33,220 nucleotides of DNA from Candidatus Choladousia intestinipullorum (GTDB taxonomy: Bacteria > Bacillota > Clostridia > Lachnospirales > Lachnospiraceae), in contig DVHT01000189.1 in the NCBI GenBank assembly GCA_018711885.1, positions 1 to 33,220 of the forward strand, written 5' to 3'. The position numbers and the translations under genes are program-made. This document shows, in pieces, positions 16,533 to 24,137 of the stretch. The notes under the pieces are model-generated. The model was given only the letters and a program-made list of their open reading frames with translations, did not search any database and was not told the DNA's origin. How positions within the stretch are numbered: the stretch's first letter is position 1; the number at the start of each line of letters is the position of its first letter.

Positions 16533-16561
16533 ATTATACCAGTCCTGCCCCGTACTTTCCA
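16533..16561 (-). promoter_or_regulatory. Extended -10 promoter for the MutS-like gene
   Basis: TGGTATAAT on the minus strand gives a perfect -10 (16533-16538) with an extended TG. The -35 at 17 bases is poor (GGGAAA), as is common for extended -10 promoters. Confidence 0.5.
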
Positions 16562-16600
16562 TACTTTTTACAGACTTTTTACAACCTCTGCCCAACTGAA

Positions 16601-16657
16601 AAAGATGCAGGATATCCCGGCACAGATCCGTCTGCGCCGTCTATTCTGCATCTTTTC
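16601..16657 (-). terminator. Terminator of the MarR/ABC exporter operon
   Basis: AAAAGATGCAG pairs with CTGCATCTTTT around a GC-rich loop. On the minus strand the stem is followed by a CTTTTT-type tract, about 35 bases after the exporter operon stop codon. Confidence 0.75.
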
Positions 16658-16691
16658 TGATTCTGAGTGCTCTGTTTTCTTCTTACTCTTA

Positions 16692-18581
16692 TCAGGAGAG
16701 TTCCAGCTTTCCTGTATACAGCTGATAGTAGGTTCCTCTCTGTTTGATCAGATCCTCATGGTCTCCTCGTTCGATGATCTTTCCGTGCTCCAGAACAATG
16801 ATCGCATTGCTGTTGCGGATCGTGGAAAGTCTGTGTGCAATGACGAATACGGTACGGCCTTTCATCAGGTTATCCATACCTTTTTGTACAATGCTCTCGG
16901 TACGTGTATCGATGCTGGACGTAGCCTCGTCGAGGATCAGCACCGGCGGGTCTGCAACGGCCGCCCTCGCGATCGAGATCAGCTGTCTCTGTCCCTGTGA
17001 AAGTTCTTCTCCGTCACTGCTCAGCAGTGTATTGTATCCGTTCGGAAGCATCCGGATGAAGTGATCTGCATGAGCCAGTTTTGCTGCCGCATATACTTCC
17101 TCATCTGTTGCATCCAGTTTTCCATAGCGGATATTGTCCATGATCGTACCGGTAAACAGGTGCGTATCCTGAAGTACAATCCCGAGCGAACGTCTCAGAT
17201 CGTCTTTCTTGATCTTTCTGATATTGATGCCGTCATACCGGATCTTTCCGTCCTGAATATCGTAGAAGCGGTTGATCAGGTTCGTGATCGTCGTCTTTCC
17301 TGCTCCGGTAGAACCGACGAATGCCAGCTTCTGTCCCGGCTTTGCGTAAAGGCTGATATTTTTCAGAATGACTTTGTCTTCATTATATCCAAAGGTCACA
17401 TCCTCAAAACGGACGTCTCCCTTCAGTTCCGTATAAGTAACAGAACCGTCCGCCGAGTGCGGATGCTTCCACGCCCACATGCCGGTACGCTCTTTGCACT
17501 CGGTGATCGTGCCGTTTTCATCCTTTTTCGCATTGACAAGAGTCACGTAGCCTTCATCCATTTCCGGCTCCTCATCGATGAGCTCAAAAATACGTTCCGC
17601 TCCGGCAAGCGCCATGATGATCGAGTTGAACTGCTGTGCCACCTGCATAAACGGCTGTGTAAAGCTCTTGGTAAACTGCAGATAGGAAGCCATCACGCCA
17701 AGCGTAATGCCGCCGATGCCGGCTACGGAAAGGAATCCGCCGAGTACGGCCGTCAGTACAAACTGCAGGTTTCCGATGTTTCCGATCACAGGCCCCATCA
17801 TGTTTGCAAATCGGTTTGCACGGGAAGCGCTCACAAACAGAGCTTCATTCAATTCATCAAATTCCTGCTCCGATTTACGCTCGTGGTTAAACACCTTGAC
17901 CACGCGCTGTCCGTTCATCCGTTCTTCCACAAATCCCGTCACATCTGCGAGCGATTTCTGCTGGCGGACAAAGTATTTCCCGCTGTTTCCACCGATGACC
18001 CTCGTCACAATGATCATAACCACGATCATAATAACGGCAAGAACCGTAAGGAGCGGGCTCAGAAGCAGCATGGAAATGAAGGTAACAATGATCGTAAAAA
18101 ACGACATCAGCACCTGCGGGATGGACTGGCTGATCATCTGTCTCAGTGTATCTGTATCATTCGTATACAGACTCATGATGGAACCGTTCGTCCTCTGGTC
18201 GAAATAACGGATCGGCAGAGTCTGCATATGCTCGAACATGTCATCACGGATCCTCTTTAATACGCCCTGTCCGATGTATACCATCATCCTTGTATAAGTG
18301 AAGGTAGCCAACACTCCCATCAGGAAGATACAGCCCAGGAGTCCGAGTGCACGGTAAAGCCCGGAAAAATCAGGCGTCTGCTCACCGATCAGCGGAATAA
18401 TGAAATCGTCCAGCAGGAATTTCAGTGACAGTGATACCGAAATCGTTGCCACGGAGCTGAGCAGAATGCACACAAATACCAGAAGAAATCTTAATCTATA
18501 AGTCTCTGTCACATATTTCAGGAGACGTTTTGCAGTACGGACCGTATCCTTCGAAAGCTTCGGCTTCTGATTTTTATTCAT
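16692..18581 (-). CDS. ABC exporter half-transporter with complete ATP-site motifs
   Basis: This half-transporter of about 629 residues has an N-terminal six-helix membrane domain (about 30-330) fused to an ABC ATPase domain. Motifs are Walker A GSTGAGKTT, a variant signature LSQGQRQL, Walker B LILDEATSS with the catalytic Glu, and H-loop IAHRLST. About 45 extra residues, including KERTGMWAWKHPHS, lie between the membrane part and the ATPase. It pairs with the preceding gene as a heterodimeric multidrug-type exporter (LmrCD/BmrCD/TM287-288 pattern). The GTG at 18590 abuts GGAGG, so the ATG at 18581, eight bases after AAAGGAGG, is preferred. It then overlaps the upstream gene by the eight bases ATGAATAA. 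Confidence 0.92.
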   Translation of the reverse strand: MNKNQKPKLSKDTVRTAKRLLKYVTETYRLRFLLVFVCILLSSVATISVSLSLKFLLDDFIIPLIGEQTPDFSGLYRALGLLGCIFLMGVLATFTYTRMMVYIGQGVLKRIRDDMFEHMQTLPIRYFDQRTNGSIMSLYTNDTDTLRQMISQSIPQVLMSFFTIIVTFISMLLLSPLLTVLAVIMIVVMIIVTRVIGGNSGKYFVRQQKSLADVTGFVEERMNGQRVVKVFNHERKSEQEFDELNEALFVSASRANRFANMMGPVIGNIGNLQFVLTAVLGGFLSVAGIGGITLGVMASYLQFTKSFTQPFMQVAQQFNSIIMALAGAERIFELIDEEPEMDEGYVTLVNAKKDENGTITECKERTGMWAWKHPHSADGSVTYTELKGDVRFEDVTFGYNEDKVILKNISLYAKPGQKLAFVGSTGAGKTTITNLINRFYDIQDGKIRYDGINIRKIKKDDLRRSLGIVLQDTHLFTGTIMDNIRYGKLDATDEEVYAAAKLAHADHFIRMLPNGYNTLLSSDGEELSQGQRQLISIARAAVADPPVLILDEATSSIDTRTESIVQKGMDNLMKGRTVFVIAHRLSTIRNSNAIIVLEHGKIIERGDHEDLIKQRGTYYQLYTGKLELS

Positions 18582-20307
18582 CGTCTCCACCTCCTTTTAC
18601 CTGTGACTCATATACTTCTCTGTAAATATCGTTCGTCTTCAGCAGCTCTTCTGAAGTGCCGATGCCGGAAATCCGGCCGCCGTCCAGAACAATGATCTGG
18701 TCTGCATCTTCAATAGAAGATACTCTCTGTGCAATAATGATCTTCGTCGTGTCCGGTATTTCCTCACGGAACGCTTTGCGGATCAGTGCATCCGTCTTTG
18801 TATCTACGGCACTGGTGGAATCATCCAGAATGAGGATCTTCGGCTTTTTCAAAAGCGCGCGCGCAATACAGAGACGCTGCTTCTGTCCTCCGGAAACGTT
18901 GTTTCCGCCCTGCACGATCATCGTATTGTAACCTGCCGGAAATTCATTTACGAACCCGTCCGCCTGAGCCAGCCGGCAGACTCTCTGCACTTCCTCATCA
19001 CTGGCATTTTCATCTCCCCAGCGGATGTTTTCGTAGATCGTCCCGGTAAACAGCACATTCTTCTGAAGCACCATGGAAACCTGATCTCTGAGCGCTTCCA
19101 GATTATAGTCGCGCACATCGATCCCGCCGACTTTGACAGACCCTTTCGTCACATCGTAAAGCCTTGGGATCATCTGGACCAGCGTAGACTTCGCGCTTCC
19201 CGTTCCTCCGATGATACCGATCGTCTGTCCTGATTGAATCTGGAGACTGATATCATCCAGAGACAGGTTTCCGCCTTCTCCGGCATAACTGAATGATACG
19301 TGGTCAAAGACAATATCGCCGTTCGGCACTTCTTTTACTGCCTGCTCTTTATCCTGCATCTCCGGAACTTCTGTAAGCACTTCCGTAATACGGTCGGTCG
19401 ATGCTTCTGCAATCATGATCATAACAAAGACAAACGTAACCATCATCAGCGACATCAGGATCTGCAGCGCATACACGATGACACTGGTCATTTCACCCGT
19501 TTCCATCGTACCGAATACAATGCTGCGGCCGCCGATCGCCACAAGGCAGAGCACTACGACATACATCGTAAACTGCATGACCGGTGAGTTCCACGCCACA
19601 ATCTTTTCCGCCTTTGTAAAAAGGTCATAGACATACTGGGATATCCCGTGAAATTTTCTGATCTCAAAATCTTCTCTTACAAATGCCTTTACAACACGGG
19701 AAGCATTTACATTCTCCTGCACCGAATTGTTCAGCACGTCGTACTCATCAAATACCCTGATAAAGTGCGGGTGAGCCTTCTTCGCGATAAAGATCAGCGT
19801 GCCGCCGAGAAACGGGATCACAATCAGGAATAAAAGCGCGATCCTCGTGTTGATCATCAGCGTCATGAACCAGGACATCAGCATCATGATCGGCGCTCTG
19901 GCAAGCAGCCTGATGCTCATCATATACGCCATCTGCACATTCGTAATATCAGTCGTCATACGGGTGACGAGACCTGACGTAGAAAACCGGTCGATATTCT
20001 TAAATGAAAATTCCTGCACCTTGTAAAAAATATCGTGGCGCAGATTTTTCGCATAACCTGCCGCAGCGACTGCCGCCATATGTCCCGCAATTGCGCCGAA
20101 CCACAGCGCAAGCATTGCCATGATCACGAGAATGACTCCCCTTTGGACGATATAGCCAAGATCTCCTCCGGCTATGCCGATATCAATGATCCGGGCCATC
20201 TCCATAGGGATCAAAACTTCCATCAGTACTTCAAGGATTACAAATAACGGAGCCAATACAGACTGTTTTTTATATTCCCGTACTGAACTTAAAAGTGTCT
20301 TATTCAT
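18574..20307 (-). CDS. ABC exporter half-transporter with degenerate ATP site
   Basis: This 577-residue half-transporter has a six-helix membrane domain and a C-terminal ATPase. Walker A is GGTGSAKST and the signature NVSGGQKQR is intact. The catalytic Glu after Walker B is Asp (LILDDSTSAVD) and the H-loop His is Gln (IIIAQRVSS). These changes mark the non-hydrolysing site of heterodimeric exporters such as TM287 and BmrC, so this subunit should pair with the downstream one. The start has GGAGG upstream and overlaps the MarR stop by ATGAATAA. The likely job is drug, lipid or peptide export, and the substrate is unknown. Confidence 0.92.
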   Translation of the reverse strand: MNKTLLSSVREYKKQSVLAPLFVILEVLMEVLIPMEMARIIDIGIAGGDLGYIVQRGVILVIMAMLALWFGAIAGHMAAVAAAGYAKNLRHDIFYKVQEFSFKNIDRFSTSGLVTRMTTDITNVQMAYMMSIRLLARAPIMMLMSWFMTLMINTRIALLFLIVIPFLGGTLIFIAKKAHPHFIRVFDEYDVLNNSVQENVNASRVVKAFVREDFEIRKFHGISQYVYDLFTKAEKIVAWNSPVMQFTMYVVVLCLVAIGGRSIVFGTMETGEMTSVIVYALQILMSLMMVTFVFVMIMIAEASTDRITEVLTEVPEMQDKEQAVKEVPNGDIVFDHVSFSYAGEGGNLSLDDISLQIQSGQTIGIIGGTGSAKSTLVQMIPRLYDVTKGSVKVGGIDVRDYNLEALRDQVSMVLQKNVLFTGTIYENIRWGDENASDEEVQRVCRLAQADGFVNEFPAGYNTMIVQGGNNVSGGQKQRLCIARALLKKPKILILDDSTSAVDTKTDALIRKAFREEIPDTTKIIIAQRVSSIEDADQIIVLDGGRISGIGTSEELLKTNDIYREVYESQVKGGGDDE

Positions 20308-20794
20308 CTCTTCGGTCTACCTCCTTATTCTCCCTGTTTTTCTCTGTAAGATTGCGAAACATCCGGCACATCACTCTTTTGCAGACTTCTGCCTCCTCTT
20401 CCGTGATCCCTTCCAAAAGGCGTTCCTCGGTCTTTCGGATCTGCGCGATAATTGCGGGTCTTAAAGATTCCGCTTTTTTCGTCGGCACGATCCGTTTCAG
20501 TCTGGCGTCCTGCTGCGCGCTTTCCCTTCGGATAAAGCCGTGCTTTTCCATCAGTTTGAGAATTCCCGTAGCTGTCGACTTCCGGATCTGAAACTCCTCC
20601 TCAATATCCTTCTGATAGACATCTCTGTGCAGAGTCGACATCAGGATATACCTCAACACATGCATCTGCATGGCCGTAAGCTCCTCATCATACTCTGTCA
20701 TTTCCAACGCATCTTTGCGCTTGATCTGATGCGAAAGGATATGAATCATCCTTCCCATATGTATCTTCCTGAATTTCTCATCAACATCCTGCAT
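20300..20794 (-). CDS. MarR-family transcriptional regulator of the ABC exporter operon
   Basis: This 164-residue winged-helix MarR-type regulator contains the expected core: LTAMQMHVLRYI, the helix-turn-helix KDIEEEFQIRKSTATGILKLME and the wing IRRESAQQDARLKRIVPT. Helices at both ends provide dimerisation. It is first in an operon with two exporter subunits, overlapping the first by eight bases, so it probably represses its own operon and is released by an exporter substrate. The ATG has AAAGGGG eight bases upstream. A near-consensus promoter and a TTAG-N8-CTAA dyad precede it, and the dyad sits at the predicted transcript start. Confidence 0.92.
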   Translation of the reverse strand: MQDVDEKFRKIHMGRMIHILSHQIKRKDALEMTEYDEELTAMQMHVLRYILMSTLHRDVYQKDIEEEFQIRKSTATGILKLMEKHGFIRRESAQQDARLKRIVPTKKAESLRPAIIAQIRKTEERLLEGITEEEAEVCKRVMCRMFRNLTEKNRENKEVDRRDE

Positions 20795-20809
20795 CTTCTG
20801 TACCCCTTT

Positions 20810-20827
20810 TTAGTTCGCGCCCTAACT
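20810..20827. promoter_or_regulatory. Possible MarR operator
   Basis: TTAG-N8-CTAA (20810-20825), overlapped by AGTT-N8-AACT (20812-20827), lies just downstream of the MarR promoter -10 box. The location would allow the regulator to block its own transcription. Confidence 0.45.
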
Positions 20828-20833
20828 TTTCAC

Positions 20834-20862
20834 ATTATACAGACCTGTTTTTTTATTGTCAA
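20834..20862 (-). promoter_or_regulatory. Consensus sigma-A promoter of the MarR/ABC exporter operon
   Basis: The minus strand has a perfect TTGACA, a 17-base spacer and a perfect TATAAT. So strong a promoter fits an operon kept off by a repressor. Confidence 0.85.
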
Positions 20863-20885
20863 CATCTTTTTCGGCCAATGCAAAA

Positions 20886-20930
20886 AGAGCTGCCGCAGAA
20901 TGAAATTGCGCTTTCTGCAACAGCTTCTCT
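20886..20930 (-). terminator. Terminator after the GNAT gene
   Basis: AGAAGCTGTTGCAGAA pairs with TTCTGCGGCAGCTCT on the minus strand, followed by TTTTT. It lies about 40 bases after the GNAT stop codon. Confidence 0.8.
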
Positions 20931-20967
20931 TTCCAAATCCCTGTTCTGTTTCCCTCAAAAGGAAACT

Positions 20968-21477
20968 CTACATTCCAAATTCAGGCGCATACGTTACGGC
21001 TCCCCGGATGGCTCCTGCGTCTTTGCGCAGCTTTACCGCCATGAAGTTCACAGACGGTATCCCCTGCGGCACTTCAATCCCAAACTGCTCTGCCGGGACA
21101 TACCCCATGCGCGGATAGTACTGTTCGCTTCCAAGGACAAGGGAATACTCATATCCAAGCTCCCGGGCGATCTCATGGCCCCGGTTCACCAGAGCAGTCC
21201 CGATCCCCCGCCGCCAGTATGCAGGCTTTACGGAAAGCGGCGCCAACACGAGCACCGGGTCTTTTCCGACCGCTGCCTTCGTAAACAGAATATGACCGGC
21301 CAGTTCTCCGCCAGCCTCTGCCACCAGTGACAGCTCCGGAATAAAAGAGCTGCCTTTTCTGAGCGCCTCCACCAGATCCTGTTCATTTCCATCCGCATGG
21401 TCTGCCGCGGCAAAAGCTTCTGTGACCAGTTTGTACACTTCCTTGTAGTCCTGTTCCCGCTCCTGTCTTATCACCAT
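20968..21477 (-). CDS. GNAT-family N-acetyltransferase
   Basis: This 169-residue acetyl-CoA-dependent N-acetyltransferase starts IRQEREQDYKEVYKLV. It carries the acetyl-CoA-binding motif A in LSVKPAYWRRGIGTALV and continues GYEYSLVLGSEQYYPRMGY. The last block, with YYPRMGY, is typical of the YhbS-like subgroup. The acceptor substrate is unknown. The ATG follows CAGGAGTGATTAAAA. It is transcribed divergently from a Crp/Fnr-type regulator, and the two promoters share an inverted repeat. Confidence 0.9.
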   Translation of the reverse strand: MVIRQEREQDYKEVYKLVTEAFAAADHADGNEQDLVEALRKGSSFIPELSLVAEAGGELAGHILFTKAAVGKDPVLVLAPLSVKPAYWRRGIGTALVNRGHEIARELGYEYSLVLGSEQYYPRMGYVPAEQFGIEVPQGIPSVNFMAVKLRKDAGAIRGAVTYAPEFGM

Positions 21478-21505
21478 TTTTAATCACTCCTGTCCATGTA
21501 CGTTT

Positions 21506-21533
21506 ATTATACTTTGTTTCTGGTATCTGTCAA
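21506..21533 (-). promoter_or_regulatory. Promoter of the GNAT gene
   Basis: TTGACA, a 16-base spacer and TATAAT occur on the minus strand. The -35 box lies in the left arm of the 10-bp inverted repeat shared with the divergent promoter. Confidence 0.65.
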
Positions 21534-21550
21534 TCAAATCATTGACAGAT
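21525..21550. repeat. Perfect 10-bp inverted repeat in a divergent promoter region
   Basis: ATCTGTCAAT, a six-base spacer CAAATC, and ATTGACAGAT form an exact inverted repeat. Each arm contains the TTGACA -35 box of one of the two divergent promoters, so a dimeric protein bound here would affect both genes. Confidence 0.8.
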
Positions 21551-21570
21551 GGCGTCAGCCTCATTACAAT
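21542..21570 (+). promoter_or_regulatory. Promoter of the Crp/Fnr-type regulator gene
   Basis: TTGACA, a 17-base spacer and TACAAT lie about 25 bases before the GGAGGG ribosome site. The -35 box forms part of the right arm of the inverted repeat. Confidence 0.7.
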
Positions 21571-21595
21571 TGCTTATTATATGGAGGGAACAGCT

Positions 21596-22255
21596 ATGGA
21601 CTTTCAAAGTGTATTTCCCGTTTGGACACAATTAAATACAGCACAAAAAAACCGGATCCTCGGCAGTCTCATCACCCGCACATTCAGGAAAGGTGGGCTG
21701 ATCCATAACGGCAATATGGACTGTACCGGCCTGCTTTTGGTAAAGTCAGGCCAGCTGCGCGCCTATATCCTTTCCGATGAAGGACGTGAGATTACTCTTT
21801 ATCGCCTGTTCGATATGGATATGTGCCTGTTCTCCGCATCCTGCATGATCCGGTCCCTTCAATTCGAAATAAGCATTGAAGCGGAAAAAGACACAGAACT
21901 CTGGATTATTCCTTCTGAAATTTACAAGCAGCTCATGGACGAGTCAGCTCCCGTGGCAAATTACACCAATGAGCTGATGGCCTCCCGGTTTTCTGATGTG
22001 ATGTGGCTGATGGAACAGGTCATGTGGAAAAGCCTGGACAAACGTCTTGCTGCATTTTTGCTGGAGGAAAGCGCCATCGAGGGCAGCAGTGAACTGAAAA
22101 CTACCCACGAGATCATCGCAAATCACCTTGGTTCGCACCGGGAGGTCATCACACGAATGCTGCGCTACTTCCAAAATGAAGGGTGGGTCAAACTATCCCG
22201 CGGGACAGTCATCCTTCTGGATAAGGACCGGCTGCGTTCATTAGCAGATGCATAA
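21596..22255 (+). CDS. Crp/Fnr-family transcriptional regulator
   Basis: This regulator of about 219 residues has an N-terminal cyclic-nucleotide-binding-like beta-roll (about 10-120, with GLLLVKSGQLRAYILSDEGRE and ITLYRLFDMDMCLFSASCM). A dimer helix follows, then a C-terminal winged helix-turn-helix (TTHEIIANHLGSHREVITRMLRYFQNEG) with the family's recognition pattern HREVITR. The cAMP-binding arginine motif is not evident and there is no Fnr-type cysteine cluster, so the signal is unknown. The ATG at 21596, seven bases after GGAGGG, is chosen over the track start at 21542, which lies inside the promoter. Thioredoxin and MATE genes next door share a palindrome that may be its target. Confidence 0.92.
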   Translation: MDFQSVFPVWTQLNTAQKNRILGSLITRTFRKGGLIHNGNMDCTGLLLVKSGQLRAYILSDEGREITLYRLFDMDMCLFSASCMIRSLQFEISIEAEKDTELWIIPSEIYKQLMDESAPVANYTNELMASRFSDVMWLMEQVMWKSLDKRLAAFLLEESAIEGSSELKTTHEIIANHLGSHREVITRMLRYFQNEGWVKLSRGTVILLDKDRLRSLADA

Positions 22256-22307
22256 GATCCTCCGGTTCTTCGATGATACCGCCGATGTTGTTTGCTTTTG
22301 TACCTCT

Positions 22308-22613
22308 CTACAGCATTGCAAGGATATCGCTCTTTGGCCGTGCCCCCATAGCCTGGCTGACAACCTTGCCGTCCTTTATCACCACCAGGGTGGGAATGCT
22401 CATAATGCCAAACTCCCCGGCCAGCTCCTGCTGCTCATCTACATTGATCTTGCCGACTTTGATGTCGGGACGTTCACGGGCGATTTCTTCCACGATGGGA
22501 ACGACCATACGGCAGGGGCCGCACCACGGTGCCCAGAAGTCCAGCAGGACAGGTTTATCAGAGTTCATCACTTCGTTTTGGAAATTATTCTTATTAATAT
22601 TGATAGCAGACAT
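22308..22613 (-). CDS. trxA: Thioredoxin
   Basis: This 101-residue thioredoxin has the active site FWAPWCGPCRM, the cis-proline loop SIPTLVVIKDGK and a C-terminal helix, so it is a full-length single-domain cytoplasmic dithiol reductant. The ATG at 22613, eight bases after AAGGAGG, gives the normal family length. The track ORF starting at 22724 adds an improbable basic extension across the promoter. The gene converges with the Crp/Fnr-type regulator gene and diverges from the MATE gene. No thioredoxin reductase is visible in the window. Confidence 0.95.
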   Translation of the reverse strand: MSAININKNNFQNEVMNSDKPVLLDFWAPWCGPCRMVVPIVEEIARERPDIKVGKINVDEQQELAGEFGIMSIPTLVVIKDGKVVSQAMGARPKSDILAML

Positions 22614-22647
22614 CTTTTTGTCCTCCTTGTTTTTCTTTGATGACTTC

Positions 22648-22688
22648 ATTATATCCGGGAGCAGACTGCACTTCTGTGATGAAATCAC
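22648..22688 (-). promoter_or_regulatory. Predicted activator-dependent trxA promoter with 13-bp palindrome
   Basis: The minus strand has a perfect TATAAT (22648-22653) but no good -35 box. The perfect palindrome GTGAT-GAA-ATCAC (22676-22688) is centred about 41 bases upstream of the predicted start, the class-II position for Crp/Fnr activators. The same site is about 59 bases upstream of the predicted MATE gene start. Confidence 0.55.
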
Positions 22689-22704
22689 CAAATGGAAATT
22701 TTTC

Positions 22705-22734
22705 TTGACTATCTGCTTGCGCATCCCTTATCAT
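22705..22734 (+). promoter_or_regulatory. Predicted promoter of the MATE transporter gene
   Basis: TTGACT, an 18-base spacer and TATCAT are followed by a leader of about 65 bases containing GGGGAGG. Confidence 0.55.
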
Positions 22735-22805
22735 GGCATATGCAGCCTTGCCAAAGGCGCGGATTTTATTTTCATTATCACTTGGGGAGGTATCGTTTAG
22801 ATTCT

Positions 22806-24131
22806 ATGACAAACTCAATTGCGAAAGATTTTCGGTTCTTTTCCTTGCTGCGCTTCGCGCTTCCGACAATGGTCATGATGGTGTTCATGTCCCTGTATAC
22901 GATCGTTGACGGCATTTTTGTATCCCGCCTTGTGGGCACCAATGCGCTCTCATCGGTAAACATCGTCTATCCGGTCATCAATCTCATTATCGCATGCGGC
23001 GTTATGCTGGCGACCGGCGGAAACGCGTTTGTCGCCAAAAAGCTTGGTGAAAAAAGAGAACTGGAAGCTTGTGAAGATTTTACGGTATTACTTATTACCA
23101 GCATTTTGACCGGTATTGCCGTGATGGCGCTGGGGCTGCTCTTTCTGGAACCGGTCGTCCGTCTGCTCGGCTCGACTGATATACTCCTTGACGATTGCAT
23201 GACGTACCTGCGGTTCACGCTCTATTTTGCTCCGGCGTGCATGCTGCAGCTCTTTTTTCAGACCTTTTTCGTAACCGCAGGCAAACCGTCCTACGGACTG
23301 ATCCTGATCTGTGCCGGCGGTGTGTGCAACATCATCCTCGACTACGTATTCATGGGACCGCTCGGGCTCGGTGTGGCAGGCGCAGCCGTAGCGACCGGCA
23401 TCGGACAGCTGATCCCTGCCATAGCAGGCATTCTTTATTTCTTATTCATAAGAAAAAACCTGTTTATTGTAAAGCCGGTCCTGCACCGGGCCACACTGGT
23501 AAAAAGCTGCACAAACGGTTCTTCCGAGATGGTGACCAATATCTCTACCGCAGTCGTGACCTATCTCTTTAATCTGATCATGCTGCGGCTGTGCGGCGAA
23601 TCGGGAGTCGCAGCGATCACGATCGTACTGTACGGACAGTTTTTATTCAACGCTCTTTACATGGGCTTTTCCATGGGTGTCGGCCCCGTCATCAGCTACA
23701 ACGACGGATCCAGGAATGTCCCGCTGCTTCGCCGGATCGTACGGATCTGCCTGACCTTTACGGTCACGGCTTCCGCAGCCATTACCGCAGCGGCTCTGGC
23801 CGCCTCTCCCGTTATCGTGAGCATCTTTACTCCTCCCGGAACGAAAACGTACGAATTGGCCCGGACAGGATTTTTCCTGTTTTCCTTTAACTTTATTTTT
23901 GCAGGCCTGAATATCTTTTCCTCTGCGATGTTTACATCGCTGAACAACGGCCCGGTCTCCGCAGTACTCTCCTTTATGAGAACGTTCATCTTCATCACGC
24001 TCAATATCCTGATCCTTCCGGAGTTCATCGGGGTCACCGGAGTCTGGCTCGCAGTACCGCTCGCCGAATTTATGGCAATGTTTTTATCTGTCTATCTGAT
24101 CAAGACGAGATGGAAACGGTATTTCGTTTAG
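22806..24131 (+). CDS. MATE-family efflux transporter
   Basis: This multidrug and toxin extrusion-type transporter of about 441 residues has some twelve membrane helices in two related halves, beginning FFSLLRFALPTMVMMVFMSLYTIVDGIFVS. The pattern ...VDGIFVSRLVGTNALSSVNIVYP is typical of MATE proteins of the DinF/MepA-like branch common in Clostridia. These use a sodium or proton gradient to expel cationic compounds. The ATG at 22806 starts MTNSIAKDFRFF, which matches usual family N-termini, though the GGGGAGG lies about 15 bases upstream. The longer track ORF from 22692 would begin before the predicted promoter -10. It ends six bases before the convergent sugar-kinase gene. Confidence 0.92.
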   Translation: MTNSIAKDFRFFSLLRFALPTMVMMVFMSLYTIVDGIFVSRLVGTNALSSVNIVYPVINLIIACGVMLATGGNAFVAKKLGEKRELEACEDFTVLLITSILTGIAVMALGLLFLEPVVRLLGSTDILLDDCMTYLRFTLYFAPACMLQLFFQTFFVTAGKPSYGLILICAGGVCNIILDYVFMGPLGLGVAGAAVATGIGQLIPAIAGILYFLFIRKNLFIVKPVLHRATLVKSCTNGSSEMVTNISTAVVTYLFNLIMLRLCGESGVAAITIVLYGQFLFNALYMGFSMGVGPVISYNDGSRNVPLLRRIVRICLTFTVTASAAITAAALAASPVIVSIFTPPGTKTYELARTGFFLFSFNFIFAGLNIFSSAMFTSLNNGPVSAVLSFMRTFIFITLNILILPEFIGVTGVWLAVPLAEFMAMFLSVYLIKTRWKRYFV

Positions 24132-24137
24132 ACAAGG

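Noticed and set aside
17061-18260. 399-residue plus-strand ORF
   Set aside because: It is antisense to the ABC exporter subunit and rich in His, Arg and Cys, as expected of a shadow frame.
21534-21592. Possible N-terminal extension of the Crp/Fnr-type regulator from 21542
   Set aside because: The extra 18 codons coincide with the predicted promoter and there is a strong GGAGGG site for the ATG at 21596.
22735-22805. Possible riboswitch in the MATE leader
   Set aside because: Only a small GCCTT/AAGGC pairing was found; no conserved riboswitch core could be recognised in this short leader.
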